Source: Carpediemonas membranifera (Eukaryota; Fornicata). From it: a stretch of 64,000 bases of DNA. The stretch is taken from contig JAHDYR010000062.1 of NCBI GenBank assembly GCA_019828565.1, positions 1,054,001 to 1,118,000 on the forward strand. Direction: 5' to 3'. The position numbers were made by a program, and so were the translations under genes. Positions 1-8,946 of this stretch are shown piece after piece; position 1 is the first letter of the stretch, and every line of letters starts with the position of its first letter. Under the pieces are notes generated by a model that was given only the letters and a program-made list of their open reading frames with translations, was not told the origin of the DNA and searched no databases.

Positions 1-356
1 CGTTGAGTGCCGCCACTGCAGCCTGTGTAAAGGGTGAGGATGGGGGTATGTACATGTGCCCAGCAACTGCCGCAGCCGCCTTGGTTGTAGATACCGGAGC
101 GGCAAGGGTTGTTGCGGTATGAGAAGGACGTTGGGAGCGCCTCTAGCGGCGTGAGGTCGGACTGCAGCGGATCGGGTGGTAGCTCGATGATCTCGGGGTC
201 CGGGAACTCCAGGCCGCCGCCATAGTCGGGATACTCTTCAGTGAGGGCGTCCGCAGCCAGCACGACATGGCTGGAGGCGATGGCCACGGCGAGAATCACG
301 AGGAACGGGAAACTAGCTAAAATGCAGAGTCTTGGTTGTATTAGACGTGCTTTCAT
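1..356 (-). CDS. Papain-family (C1A) cysteine peptidase, 5' part only
   Basis: The gene runs off the left edge, so only the N-terminal ~108 codons are present. It starts at ATG 356 with a signal peptide (basic MKARLIQPR, then a hydrophobic stretch ending near SHVVLAADA), so the enzyme is probably secreted or lysosomal. A short propeptide-like segment follows. The active-site motif NQGGCGSCWAH is read at the end of exon 1; family members usually have Phe where this has His. A 31-nt intron at 23..53 (GTACAT...TTTACACAG) interrupts it. Removing it gives CWAH-AAVAALN, the expected cathepsin helix. The His and Asn catalytic residues lie outside the window. It could be cathepsin B- or L-type; the short pro-region favours a B-like form, but that is a guess. 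Confidence 0.82.
   Translation of the reverse strand, partial: MKARLIQPRLCILASFPFLVILAVAIASSHVVLAADALTEEYPDYGGGLEFPDPEIIELPPDPLQSDLTPLEALPTSFSYRNNPCRSGIYNQGGCGSCWAHVHTPILTLYTGCSGGTQ
23..53 (-). other. Mini-intron, 31 nt, in the cysteine peptidase gene
   Basis: Phase-0 intron. Donor GTACAT, acceptor TTTACACAG. Splicing joins GSCWAH to AAVAALN, restoring the papain active-site helix. Read-through gives a non-homologous frame. Confidence 0.8.
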
Positions 357-896
357 GTTCTGCGCTGGAATATCCGCAGCGGGGTTCGCATGTCAACGGG
401 TTGTAGTAAAACGGGCCGTAGGAGCTCCTTGCGCGACAAATATCACACCGACAAGCCTTATTAGGTTATAAATGCTCTTTTCGTCATTTTCACCAGTCTC
501 AGGGGATGTTTTGCTGCTCTCACCCCATCGTGGTGAACTGTCTGACTCCACGACTGTGCGTCTGACACTCCGCCCGGGATAGGTGATGCATGAGGAACCG
601 CCAGCACGGTGTCAGCAGTGCGGGGCAGCTCGCCGATCAACTGGACCGGCCCGTTTTCTGATGGGTGGGGGAGTCGTCTCTCTCGCGCAGAAGTGACACC
701 GACCTCGGGGCCTGCTGGCTGCTGTGTTTTCACGCTCGCCCGATCCAGCCCTCACCATCGACCTGGGGCGGCCGATTCCTCGCGCGGAACTATGCCGAAG
801 GGCTGCTGCGCTCAACTCCGTTCACTGCGGCCTGTGTGCTCTGCGCTCCTTGTCTGCTGCCGTGGCCCCCAGAAGAAGGCGCTGCCATACTAGTAT
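357..896. other. Intergenic, 540 nt
   Basis: Spacer between the 5' end of the peptidase gene and the 3' end of the VPS20 gene. Both genes are on the minus strand. Several overlapping frames of 67-114 codons are open, but none has recognisable composition or motifs. No tRNA B-box was found. I see no gene here. Confidence 0.5.
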
Positions 897-1632
897 TTAT
901 ACGGCGAATGCCAGCTCCTCTTCGGACTCGCTCTCCTCAGACTCTTCAACAGCCTCCTTCTCAACTTCAGTGGGCTCGACAGGAGCGGCGGTCTTCTCGA
1001 TCGGCTTGACCTGCACAGACTCCACAGACTCCTTCGCGGTGACGGGTGCCGGCGTGATCTTCTCGGCGTCCTCCATAGCGAGCTCGGCTGCAATGGCATC
1101 GAGCTCGTCATCGCAGTCGGCGAAGTCCTCCGTGGACAAGGTACCGCTGAGCAGGTCAGCGACCTCGTCGGCGTATGCGAGGGACTCCTGGGTCTCCTCC
1201 ATGAGCCGCTCGACGTCCTCGACGTTGCACTGACTCAGGATCGAGTCGAGCGTCTTCTTGCCAGTCGCCATGACCTGGGCAAACTCGCGCTGCATTTCAG
1301 CCATATCCATAGAGTTGACCATCTCGTTGAGGTTGTCGATCATGCCGTTGGCCTGCTCCATGAGCTTCTTCTGATAGACCTTCCGCTGCAGGGCAAGCTT
1401 CGCCCTGTCCTTCTCGCCACGCTTCAACAGCTCGCGGGCAGCTTGGTCCTCACGGTTGTACACTTCAACTAACCTTCTCTCGTACATTCGGAGCTGTATG
1501 ACTGGCAAAAAGATCCGAACAAACCTTGTCGCGCTCAATCTTGATTTCTAGGACAGCCTCGTCGACAGAAGTGATTGCTATTGTATGGTGTTTTCGCTTT
1601 CCGATGCCGCATGCAGAGAATAATCCTAGCAT
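897..1632 (-). CDS. VPS20: ESCRT-III subunit VPS20/CHMP6
   Basis: Spliced CDS complement(897..1493, 1525..1632), 234 aa. CHMP6/Vps20 bridges ESCRT-II to the Snf7 polymer during membrane budding and scission. Exon 1 encodes MLGLFSACGIGKRKHH...ITSVDEAVLEIKIERDK and exon 2 continues LRMYERRLVEVYNRED. This matches the Snf7-family start 'IT..D.AVL.LK..RD.L..Y..RI' without a gap. A basic helical hairpin follows, then the core (QRKVYQKKLMEQANGMIDNLNEMV) and an acidic C-terminal half (VEDVERLMEETQE...) typical of the autoinhibitory/MIM region. Residue 2 is Leu, so the N-myristoyl Gly of animal CHMP6 is missing. The gene lies just downstream of BRO1/ALIX on the same strand, another ESCRT-III partner. 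The homology-fixed splice makes the start firm. Confidence 0.85.
1494..1524 (-). other. Mini-intron, 31 nt, in VPS20
   Basis: Phase 0, donor GTTTGT, acceptor GTCATACAG. Removal joins IKIERDK to LRMYERR exactly as in CHMP6 proteins. Confidence 0.88.
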
Positions 1633-1769
1633 CAAGGAAATTCAGGAAGGTGACGTGCAGTGGAGTTGCATAATACACATAGCGAATTGACTTTTCACAG
1701 ACTCCGTCTAAATTTCTGGAGTAATCAAGCTATGGCCCTAATTGCTAATATCAAGCCACTATTACGTAT

Positions 1770-3974
1770 TTACCAACTGAATCCGCCCTGGTTGTACCCC
1801 ATCGCGGGGCCCTGGAACTGCGGGCCGCCCTGGCCTCCGGCCCGGGCATCCAGACTGTGAGCAGTGTTGTTGGCGTCGTTCTGGAACATGGCCGTGAAGG
1901 ACTGGACCTCAAACTGCAGCCGCTTGGCGTCCTGCTGGCGCTGGATGTAGTACTGCCGCGCGGCCTCGATGTTGGCTCGCAGCTCGTCGTACAGCGTGAG
2001 GCTGTGCTTCACACGGTCGATCACTTGCTTCATCACGTCGCCACTGCAGTCCTTGGGCAGCCCCGCCGCGAAGGGCCGAGTGCTGTCGACGAGGCCGCCG
2101 ACGCAGACCTTGAGGTCCTCAATCAGAGCGCGGGCACGGGCATCCAGGTCGTGCGCCGGCTGGGCGTTGAGCTCGCCACCGGACCGTAGGAGGTCGATGT
2201 TGGTCTGGACGTCGCCCATCTCGCGGAGCTTGTCCGGGATGGCCTTGAGCTCCTCGAACTTGACCATGATGCTGTCGTACGTCTCGGACAGGCCCGCGGC
2301 AGTACTGCGCTGCTCGGGGTTCCAGTTCGACTCCTGCATCGTCTCGCCCACGCCGGCCGCCATCGCCTGGCTGACGTCGGCCTCGGGGGACTCCAGCCGA
2401 GTCTGTACCTGCCCGTCGGACTTGCCGGCCTCCGTCAGGGTGACCTGGATCGAGCTGATCAGGCCCTTGAAGCGATGGAACTCAGCGATGAAGCGGGCCG
2501 AGTTCCACTGCTGCCCGTACCGCTGGCGATACTGCGTGTCGAGCTGCTCAGCCTGGTCCAGGGCGCCGTTGGCCGCGTTGACGAGGCCATCGGCGTCCTT
2601 GCGGATCTCCATGGCCTGTTCGAAGCGGTCCTTCAGAGGGGCGAGGCCGTTTGAGGACTCAAAGGCCTTGATGCGGCTCTGGAGCGACGACGGCAGCTTG
2701 CCAACGTCCACTGTGCCCTGGGTGGCGGGCGTGAAGACGCTGGGGATGCTCTCTGACTCCATACGCTTGTTCATGTCCTTGTCGAAGGCGTTGATGGCGC
2801 TCGTCAGCTTCGATCCGATGCCGTCGATGGCCCGCCGGTGGGTGTCGATCTTCTTGAGCACAGCGGAGGGGACAAGCCCGCGGAAGGGGGCCGCCTCTGG
2901 GGCGCATTGCCCTACCTGGTACTGCTCGACGACAAACTTGTCGTACAGGGGCAGCGCGGGGATGGAGGAGAAGGGAGTCGCCGTCTCGAGCTGGGCGGCG
3001 AGCATGCGGGCGGCCTCCTGCTGGGCCGTCTGGGCCTGCTGCAGGGCGAACTCGAGGGACGTGAGAAGGGCGGCGCGCTTGGCCTTGATCTTGCGGTTGT
3101 TGTACTGAGCGAGGGTGTTCTTGAGGAGCTCGACGACGTACTCGCGGCGGCCGGCGGACCAGGTGAAGTTGAACTCCTTGTTGTCTGGGGAGGCGTCCGC
3201 CTCGAGGTCCGCCTGCATGTGCTGGGCCTTGCTGATGCAGTAGGCGTGCTTCATGGCGACGAATGCGGCGTCGTGGGCCGGGATGCGGGCGGCGAGGAAG
3301 GGCTTGGCGACATCCAGGGAGGTCACTTGGTACTGGTGGCCGGCGGTGGCGCACAGGATGATCTGGGTCTTGGGGGCCATTTTCTTGAGCTGGGTGAGCC
3401 GGTAGCGGCACTCGAGGGCCTCGGCGGAGGCAAGGTGGATGAGGTACGTCAGGTACTCGTCCGACAGGTCCGCCACAGCCGCGCCGATCTTCACATCACG
3501 GTCCACGCGAAGGAAGTCGTTGGTTGTCTTGAAGGCATCGGCGGCGAGCTTGAAGTGCTTTCCGGCGGTCTGGATCTGCTTCTCGTCCGTCTCGCTGCGG
3601 GATGCGACGGAGGCGATGCGGTGGTGTGCCACACCGATGTTAAAGAGGATGCACCCACGCTCGAACTCGAAGGTGTCTCTTGCAACGAACGTCTTGGCCT
3701 CAGCCTCGAACGAAGACGACCAGGTGAAACCAGGTTGCCCCGTCTGCTCGAAGCTTTCACGAGCCACGTCCAGCAAGCTGAGGTAGTTAAGAGCCAAACT
3801 AATGTACCTTTCGTCAAGGTTGCCACTTGAAACAAAAGCTTGGCGTGCTTCAGTCAATTGCTGCAAACTCTCGGCCTGTTGAGCGAGCATCTTTTTCCCA
3901 TAGTCATCCTTGATGTTTCCAGAAAGAAGGTTCTGAAAGGTCACAGGTTTCGTTGTCTTGTTGCGGAGATCCAT
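1770..3974 (-). CDS. BRO1-domain protein, ALIX/Bro1 family
   Basis: 734 aa from ATG 3974. The N-terminal ~370 residues form a BRO1 domain: FERGCILFNIGVAHHRIA, then helical repeats with SAEALECRYRL, and later the YNNRKIKAKR region. The remaining ~340 residues are helical and polar, fitting the V-domain arms (KIDTHRRAIDGIGSKL... to AARQYYIQRQQDAKRLQFEVQ). The protein ends in a short Gly/Gln/Pro tail (GGQGGPQFQGPAMGYNQGGFSW), a reduced version of the ALIX proline-rich tail. ALIX/Bro1 proteins recruit and stabilise ESCRT-III through CHMP4/Snf7. The neighbour on the same strand is VPS20, another ESCRT-III factor. No ESCRT-I-type PTAP motif is seen. Confidence 0.88.
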   Translation of the reverse strand: MDLRNKTTKPVTFQNLLSGNIKDDYGKKMLAQQAESLQQLTEARQAFVSSGNLDERYISLALNYLSLLDVARESFEQTGQPGFTWSSSFEAEAKTFVARDTFEFERGCILFNIGVAHHRIASVASRSETDEKQIQTAGKHFKLAADAFKTTNDFLRVDRDVKIGAAVADLSDEYLTYLIHLASAEALECRYRLTQLKKMAPKTQIILCATAGHQYQVTSLDVAKPFLAARIPAHDAAFVAMKHAYCISKAQHMQADLEADASPDNKEFNFTWSAGRREYVVELLKNTLAQYNNRKIKAKRAALLTSLEFALQQAQTAQQEAARMLAAQLETATPFSSIPALPLYDKFVVEQYQVGQCAPEAAPFRGLVPSAVLKKIDTHRRAIDGIGSKLTSAINAFDKDMNKRMESESIPSVFTPATQGTVDVGKLPSSLQSRIKAFESSNGLAPLKDRFEQAMEIRKDADGLVNAANGALDQAEQLDTQYRQRYGQQWNSARFIAEFHRFKGLISSIQVTLTEAGKSDGQVQTRLESPEADVSQAMAAGVGETMQESNWNPEQRSTAAGLSETYDSIMVKFEELKAIPDKLREMGDVQTNIDLLRSGGELNAQPAHDLDARARALIEDLKVCVGGLVDSTRPFAAGLPKDCSGDVMKQVIDRVKHSLTLYDELRANIEAARQYYIQRQQDAKRLQFEVQSFTAMFQNDANNTAHSLDARAGGQGGPQFQGPAMGYNQGGFSW

Positions 3975-4149
3975 GGTTCTTGTCGTGGTTAGCCTGCTCG
4001 CTTGGCTCGAGATTTTGGCTACGGAGCCGGAACCCGTTTTAGCTGACTAACAATAGTGGGAATGTCCATGCGCCGCGTCGTTTTACTGGTACAGAGGCCG
4101 CTTGTGCGGCCCACCCAGGGAGCTCGTCCCGTTGACGGCAGCAGACTCC

Positions 4150-5706
4150 TCAGTGGATAGATTGATTGACGAACGACTGGATTACCGCGATCGCCTTGAT
4201 GGCTGTAAAGTCGCTGAACAGGTCCCGCACGTCGTTCGCGCTACTCAGAGTGAGCATGGCGTCCGCCCGCAGCTCTATGATCCCCGCCGCCAGCAGTGCC
4301 AGTGGCAGCAGACTGTCCTGGGCAAGCACGCGGTCCCAGAGGCACGCCCACTCCACAGGGGACAGGAAGCCGGCGAACCCGAACACGAGCCAGGGGTGGA
4401 CCAGATCCAGCACGGTGAGGCCGAGCTGGGTCAGGTGGGGGGCGATGCGGGGGTTGGTTGTGTGGACCATCGTCTCGACGGCGGACAGCAGATAGGGCAG
4501 CCCAAGCCGGCCCGGGGCTACGGTGACGAGGCCGCAGAAGTAACGGCAGTACATGGCCCTGAAGAGGCCGTACGCCTCGGCCTGGTCGCTGAAGAGGAGG
4601 CAGAACGGGGCGATCAACCGGACGAAGCCGGCCACGGGATACACACCGCACGGCACGGCCACCTCGGCCTCGCTGGCGACGCCTGTGGGGAGGGGCGGGG
4701 TGAGAGCGGCCTGGCGGGAGACGGACGCGTCCCGGATGAAGCAGGCGAATAGCTCGTACATCTCGCTCTCAAACACGAAGAAGTGTTCATCCAGCCCGTG
4801 CAGCTCGATGTCCGGCGCGGTGAACGCGTCTACGAGCAGCTGGGTCGTCCTCATCCCGGTCCGGAGTCGGTTGAAGTCGCCGCGGGCCCGGGGGATGTTC
4901 GCCCCCAGTAGAGTCGCCCACATAGTCCGCCGCAGCCCCGCAGGGATGCCGTGCTTGGCGTACTTTCGTACGGACGTGAGCAAAGGGGCGGTGTAGCCGT
5001 CGATGAGGGTCTCGCCCCGCCGGTACGTCTCCTGGTAGAAGCCCATATCCCACGCGTCGTCCACGCCAAAGTGCTTCTCAGCAGCAGCTATCTCGGGCCA
5101 CGCGGCAAGTATCGCCTGCGGGCTGACGTCGCCCGACAGCATCGCCTTCATGGCGCCGACCCTGCCCTGTGGCGCGGCCAGGTTAGTGCTGGTCAGCTCG
5201 AGGGAGAGGGTCAGCAGGTCCTGCGGCGTGTACATGAACGCCATCTCGAAGTCCTCGGAAACCTCGAAGGTGTGTCGGAAGGTGATGTCGTCGAACTGCT
5301 GACGCCGCTTCTTCGTCTGCGGCTGCTCCACGGGGAACGAGAACGGAACGCCCAGGTCCTCAGATAGTTTTTGCAAGTCTCCGTGAATGCGGTCGACGAG
5401 CCGCTGCTGCAGGTCGCGGTACTGTTGGATGCTCGGGGGAGGGCAGTTGTTCCGGTTGATTTGACGCTGGATCGACGCTGGTAGCGATGCGCCAAAACTC
5501 CCAGAGTCCATATGCTTGAAAATTTCGTTCTGAATCATCGATGTCGCTCCCAACGATCCTGCGATGGTACTCAACGACCGTTTTAGGGAAATGGCTTTGT
5601 ATTTCGACTTCGTAACTTCATCTAGGATATCTGCTTGGCATTGATGGCTCGTGTATGACTGGAAAACGTCCATGCCGTTTCGTCGTCGTTCGTTGTTGCT
5701 TGCCAT
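4150..5706 (-). CDS. TBC-domain Rab GTPase-activating protein (TBC1D19-like)
   Basis: 518 aa from ATG 5706. An in-frame codon further upstream would extend it into the divergent MPP promoter and is unlikely. The N-terminal half is helical and unassigned. From about residue 250 a TBC domain begins with GIPAGLRRTMWATLLG, whose arginine cluster resembles the TBC motif-A region. Weak equivalents of later motifs follow, with the usual hydrophobic core YCRYFCGLVTVAP...AVETMVHTT...PWLVFGFAGFLSPVEWACLWDRVLAQ. A clear IxxDxxR Arg-finger motif is not obvious, nor is YxQ, so GAP activity is uncertain. The large N-terminal region and variant TBC recall TBC1D19. It is divergently transcribed from the MPP gene. 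Confidence 0.7.
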   Translation of the reverse strand: MASNNERRRNGMDVFQSYTSHQCQADILDEVTKSKYKAISLKRSLSTIAGSLGATSMIQNEIFKHMDSGSFGASLPASIQRQINRNNCPPPSIQQYRDLQQRLVDRIHGDLQKLSEDLGVPFSFPVEQPQTKKRRQQFDDITFRHTFEVSEDFEMAFMYTPQDLLTLSLELTSTNLAAPQGRVGAMKAMLSGDVSPQAILAAWPEIAAAEKHFGVDDAWDMGFYQETYRRGETLIDGYTAPLLTSVRKYAKHGIPAGLRRTMWATLLGANIPRARGDFNRLRTGMRTTQLLVDAFTAPDIELHGLDEHFFVFESEMYELFACFIRDASVSRQAALTPPLPTGVASEAEVAVPCGVYPVAGFVRLIAPFCLLFSDQAEAYGLFRAMYCRYFCGLVTVAPGRLGLPYLLSAVETMVHTTNPRIAPHLTQLGLTVLDLVHPWLVFGFAGFLSPVEWACLWDRVLAQDSLLPLALLAAGIIELRADAMLTLSSANDVRDLFSDFTAIKAIAVIQSFVNQSIH

Positions 5707-5855
5707 AGACTGCGAAAATGTTGGCAGGCCCCCCGGATGACCGGACCCCCCCACAACATAGCCCTGGAGACTCGCACGTGCATGACGGGAGGTGTGTTGC
5801 CGGGTTCGATTCGTCCTCGGCGGTCAACGCCAGCACAGCTTTGGTCAGGCAGGCG

Positions 5856-7079
5856 ATGAAGCACGATTTCACCAAGACGCTGGCAAATGGACTGAAGTTT
5901 ACGTACATATACAGCCCTACGGAGCTCACGTCGATAGGCCTTGGCGTGAAGGCTGGTGTACGGCATGCTCTGGACGACACATGGAATCCAGGGCTCACGT
6001 CACATATTATGCAGGAGGTAGCACAGCAGAACATCGCAATTGGGGCGCCCATGAAGATGATTGGCGCTCATGACCGCGAGTCCATCCGGATGTCCTGTTT
6101 CGTCCCCAACGCCCACTCTGCATCCTGCCTGGACGCCCTCGCCTCGTCCCTCGCCCCTACAGAGGGCATGATTGACGCAGCTATCCCCGGGGCCCGTCAT
6201 GCCGCGACTGTGGAGGCGCAGGCACTCCTGCACCCCCAGGCGCTGCGGCAGTCATCGACCCTGCACGCCATGCTCGGGCCTGCTGTGGGACGAATCGATC
6301 CGCTCATGACGCAGTGGGAGCCACAGACTGCGGAAGCGACGCTGGCACAGTTCCACGAGCATGTCCGGCCTGACGTCTCCTCTGTGGTCGTCATTGGCGG
6401 GGCGGACCCTAACCAGCTCATGGCTAAGCTCGAGTCACTCGACTTCGGGTCAGCTCCGGTCAACGCGGACTCCCCGCTGCACGTGCCTCCTGTGGGTACT
6501 GTGCTGACCGCCCGAATCGGCGAGCCCACTTTCACCCTTTCGTGGCGGGCCGGCGGGCTCGGATCGGGCGACTATATCCCGCTCTCCGTCCTCTTCCGCG
6601 CGCTAGGCTCGTGTCAGCGGTTTGCGGCGGGTGGGCCAGGCAAGGGCCTGCTGGCGGTCCTCCCCCTCATGGGCCTGCCCGCTGGCATGGTCGAGACAGG
6701 CGCGGCATACCATCCCCTGTCGGACATGGGTGTGTTCGAGATCAGTGGCCAGCTGGCACAGTCGACCGGGTCGGACGATGAGAAGCTGCAGTCCGCCATG
6801 CAGGCCGGTGCCGCCTTCCTCGGTCAACTCGGCGGGGCGCTGACCTCTGTGCCCGGGCTGTTCCGCCGTGCGGTGAACCAGTCCAAGAGCAACATGCTGC
6901 TCGCCCTCGAGGACATCGCGGTCCATCTCCGGGAGGCCGTGACCCACTCCATGACGGCAGACGGCATCTACTCCGCCCCTGATCTGGCGGCCCAGCTGGA
7001 TGGGCTCACAGAGGAGCAGTGGAGCGATACTGTTGTCCGAATGCTCAAGGGGAAGCCCATGGTCATGCTCACTGTATAG
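5856..7079 (+). CDS. Mitochondrial-processing-peptidase alpha-like M16 protein
   Basis: 407 aa from ATG 5856. The frame is open further upstream to 5718, but that part lacks homologous character and overlaps the divergent promoter. M16 fold: DFTKTLANGLKF at the start, then the GLTSHIMQEVAQQN segment at the position of the catalytic motif. HxxEH is absent, as in the alpha subunit. A glycine-rich loop (AAGGPGKG, about residues 257-264) is diagnostic of MPP-alpha and captures presequences. Length is slightly short for the family. MPP works with a catalytic beta subunit to remove targeting peptides in mitochondria or mitochondrion-related organelles. No beta subunit is in the window. An N-terminal targeting extension is not evident from this start. 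Confidence 0.8.
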   Translation: MKHDFTKTLANGLKFTYIYSPTELTSIGLGVKAGVRHALDDTWNPGLTSHIMQEVAQQNIAIGAPMKMIGAHDRESIRMSCFVPNAHSASCLDALASSLAPTEGMIDAAIPGARHAATVEAQALLHPQALRQSSTLHAMLGPAVGRIDPLMTQWEPQTAEATLAQFHEHVRPDVSSVVVIGGADPNQLMAKLESLDFGSAPVNADSPLHVPPVGTVLTARIGEPTFTLSWRAGGLGSGDYIPLSVLFRALGSCQRFAAGGPGKGLLAVLPLMGLPAGMVETGAAYHPLSDMGVFEISGQLAQSTGSDDEKLQSAMQAGAAFLGQLGGALTSVPGLFRRAVNQSKSNMLLALEDIAVHLREAVTHSMTADGIYSAPDLAAQLDGLTEEQWSDTVVRMLKGKPMVMLTV

Positions 7080-7515
7080 CTCTCGCCGATGAAGTAAAAT
7101 ACTAGACACGATATAGGTGGGAATGATGTTTATATCCTATGCGTTTCGGGCAGGTGAAGCGGCTGTAGCGTCGCCTACTCGTTGAACGGCATCTGCTCCT
7201 TCTGGAACTTGAAGCCATCGGGCTTCATCTGGTGGTTCTTGTCAAGAGCCTTCTTGCTCTGTCCGAGCTGCGTCACGAACGAGTTATAGAGAGGAGAGTC
7301 CTTGCTGTAGAGCATCGCTGTCTCTGTTGCCAGATTTTTTTCAACACTCCCCTGAACAACTCAAATTTGAGGCAGGGTCGCCGCAATCGATGCAGTAGCA
7401 CGTGCGACAGTCATCCGTGGCGTTATACCGTTTTTTGCACAAAAAATGATTGGACGAAACGCCTTCCAGGCAGTGTTTGCGTTACCTAGCAACGTTCACG
7501 AATACAAAATAGCGT
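7080..7515. other. Intergenic, 436 nt, with one small candidate ORF
   Basis: Spacer between the convergent 3' end of the MPP gene and the NOT4 start. Apart from the minus-strand small ORF at 7175..7315, it holds nothing I recognise. An AAGTAAAATA run just after the MPP stop is a likely poly(A) signal. Confidence 0.5.
7175..7315 (-). CDS. Small hypothetical protein, 46 aa
   Basis: ATG 7315 to TAG gives 46 codons: hydrophilic, starting MLYSKDSPLYNSFVTQLGQS and ending KFQKEQMPFNE. The codons are strongly G/C at third positions (AAG, CAG, CTC, GTG), like the verified genes and unlike random spacer. No domain is recognised. It may be the last exon of a slightly longer gene: upstream sequence contains GT and CAG sites but I could not find an in-frame join. 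Could be a chance ORF. Confidence 0.4.
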   Translation of the reverse strand: MLYSKDSPLYNSFVTQLGQSKKALDKNHQMKPDGFKFQKEQMPFNE

Positions 7516-8874
7516 ATGGGAACAGAATTAGATTGGAAAACAAATAACCCTATGTGGAAGAGCCTACTCGACGAAATAGATGATGGAGAGCCTCTTTGCC
7601 CACTCTGCGGCGAAAAACTGGACAACACAGAGCTTTCCTTCTTCCCCTGCCCGTGTAAGTACCAGGTATGCCGCTTCTGCCTTCACAAGCTGAAGCAGAC
7701 AGATGCCCGTTGCCCTGCGTGTAGAAAGCCCTACGACGACAAGGACGCCCGCGTCATCGAGGATTTCCAGCCGACCAACAACGAGTCCTCGTCCAGAAAC
7801 AGACGGGAAGGGTTGTCACGAACATCGTCTCGCGAAGCCCTGCGGGATCGAGACCGTAGCGACCTGTCACACCTGTCGCATGTCCGCGTGTTGCAGAGGA
7901 ACCTCGTCTATCTCGTCAACCTGCCCACATACATCGCACGGGAGTCAGCCCTGCGGCAACACGCGCTGCTCGGGCAGTACGCCGTCCACGGCAAGATCAG
8001 CAAGATTGTCATCAACAGCGGAAACACGTCGCAGGATTCTGCCTGTGCGTACGTCACCTTTGCCCGCAAGGAGGACGCCAAGCAGGCCATCCTGGCTGTG
8101 AACGAGACGTACTTCGGCGGCAAGCTCATCCAGGCGTCGTTTGGGACAACGAAGTACTGTTCGAACTTCCTGCAGCACCGCACCTGCTCCAACCCGGAGT
8201 GCATGTACCTCCACGAGCTGGGCGAGGAGGTGTCGACGTTCAGCAAGCACACCGGCCCCGGCAAGCGGCTGTCGTCGTCCCTGATCAACCCCCCGCTGCC
8301 ACCCAACCGGACCACATTCGCAGAGACGCCGAAGCAGACGAAGTGCTTCCCCCCAGTACACGCAGGCCGCAGGTCGGAGCCACAGACTCCCAACGGTGGC
8401 AGCACCCCGGCTCCTTGGGCCGCCGCAGTCCGAAAGCCGGCGACACCTGTGGCGGACAGGGCGATGTTCCCCCCGCTCGACAGCACGCAGGGTAAGGGGC
8501 GGCGCAGTGCAGAGCCCGCGCCCGACTTGCCCCCTGGGTTCACCGCCCCTGCCGCGCCGCCTGCCCCACAGCCGTTGGACCTCCTCCGAAAGGCCATGGC
8601 CGGTGCGGGGACGACCGACGTCTACTGGGCGGTACCAGCAGGGCCCCGCCGCGCGGTGACTGCCGAGCGTCTGATGCAGGCTGTGCTCGGGCCCCGCACC
8701 GCCCCCGCCCCCGTCGTCGTCACCGGCAGCGGCGTGGGCAACCCCGAGCGGCTCGCACTCCCGGCAGCCTACGACGTGCAGCACGTGCTGCGGCTGTCGT
8801 CTCGCCGTGCGTTCTGCGACAGCGCGGGCAGTCTGTTCTCACGTGCCCCGACGAACCACCCCGCACATACATAG
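7516..8874 (+). CDS. NOT4: NOT4-type RING E3 ubiquitin ligase of the CCR4-NOT complex
   Basis: 452 aa from ATG 7516. Domain order is that of Not4/CNOT4. A C4C4 RING near residues 28-75 (CPLCGEKLDNTELSFFPCPC...CRFCLHKL...CPACRKPY) is followed by a linker. An RRM comes next (NLVYLVNLPTYIA... with YVTFARKEDAKQAILAVN), then a CCCH zinc finger (YCSNFLQHRTCSNPECMYLH) directly after the RRM. The C-terminal half is Pro/Ala-rich and disordered. Not4 ubiquitinates ribosome-associated and other substrates and couples translation quality control with mRNA decay. An AATAAA sits 26 nt after the stop. Confidence 0.92.
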   Translation: MGTELDWKTNNPMWKSLLDEIDDGEPLCPLCGEKLDNTELSFFPCPCKYQVCRFCLHKLKQTDARCPACRKPYDDKDARVIEDFQPTNNESSSRNRREGLSRTSSREALRDRDRSDLSHLSHVRVLQRNLVYLVNLPTYIARESALRQHALLGQYAVHGKISKIVINSGNTSQDSACAYVTFARKEDAKQAILAVNETYFGGKLIQASFGTTKYCSNFLQHRTCSNPECMYLHELGEEVSTFSKHTGPGKRLSSSLINPPLPPNRTTFAETPKQTKCFPPVHAGRRSEPQTPNGGSTPAPWAAAVRKPATPVADRAMFPPLDSTQGKGRRSAEPAPDLPPGFTAPAAPPAPQPLDLLRKAMAGAGTTDVYWAVPAGPRRAVTAERLMQAVLGPRTAPAPVVVTGSGVGNPERLALPAAYDVQHVLRLSSRRAFCDSAGSLFSRAPTNHPAHT

Positions 8875-8899
8875 CAGCTTAGTCAACCCGCCTGGGTTG

Positions 8900-8905
8900 A
8901 ATAAA
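8900..8905 (+). terminator. Poly(A) signal of NOT4
   Basis: AATAAA within GTTGAATAAAGG, 26 nt downstream of the NOT4 stop codon. Identified by position and hexamer only. Confidence 0.5.
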
Positions 8906-8946
8906 GGATAAGAAACCAGCTAAGATGATCATTTACCGAGGAGAGT

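Noticed and set aside
5805-5820. GGGTTCGATTCG, resembling a tRNA B box
   Set aside because: No A box, cloverleaf or acceptor stem can be drawn around it, and it lies at the 5' end of a protein gene.
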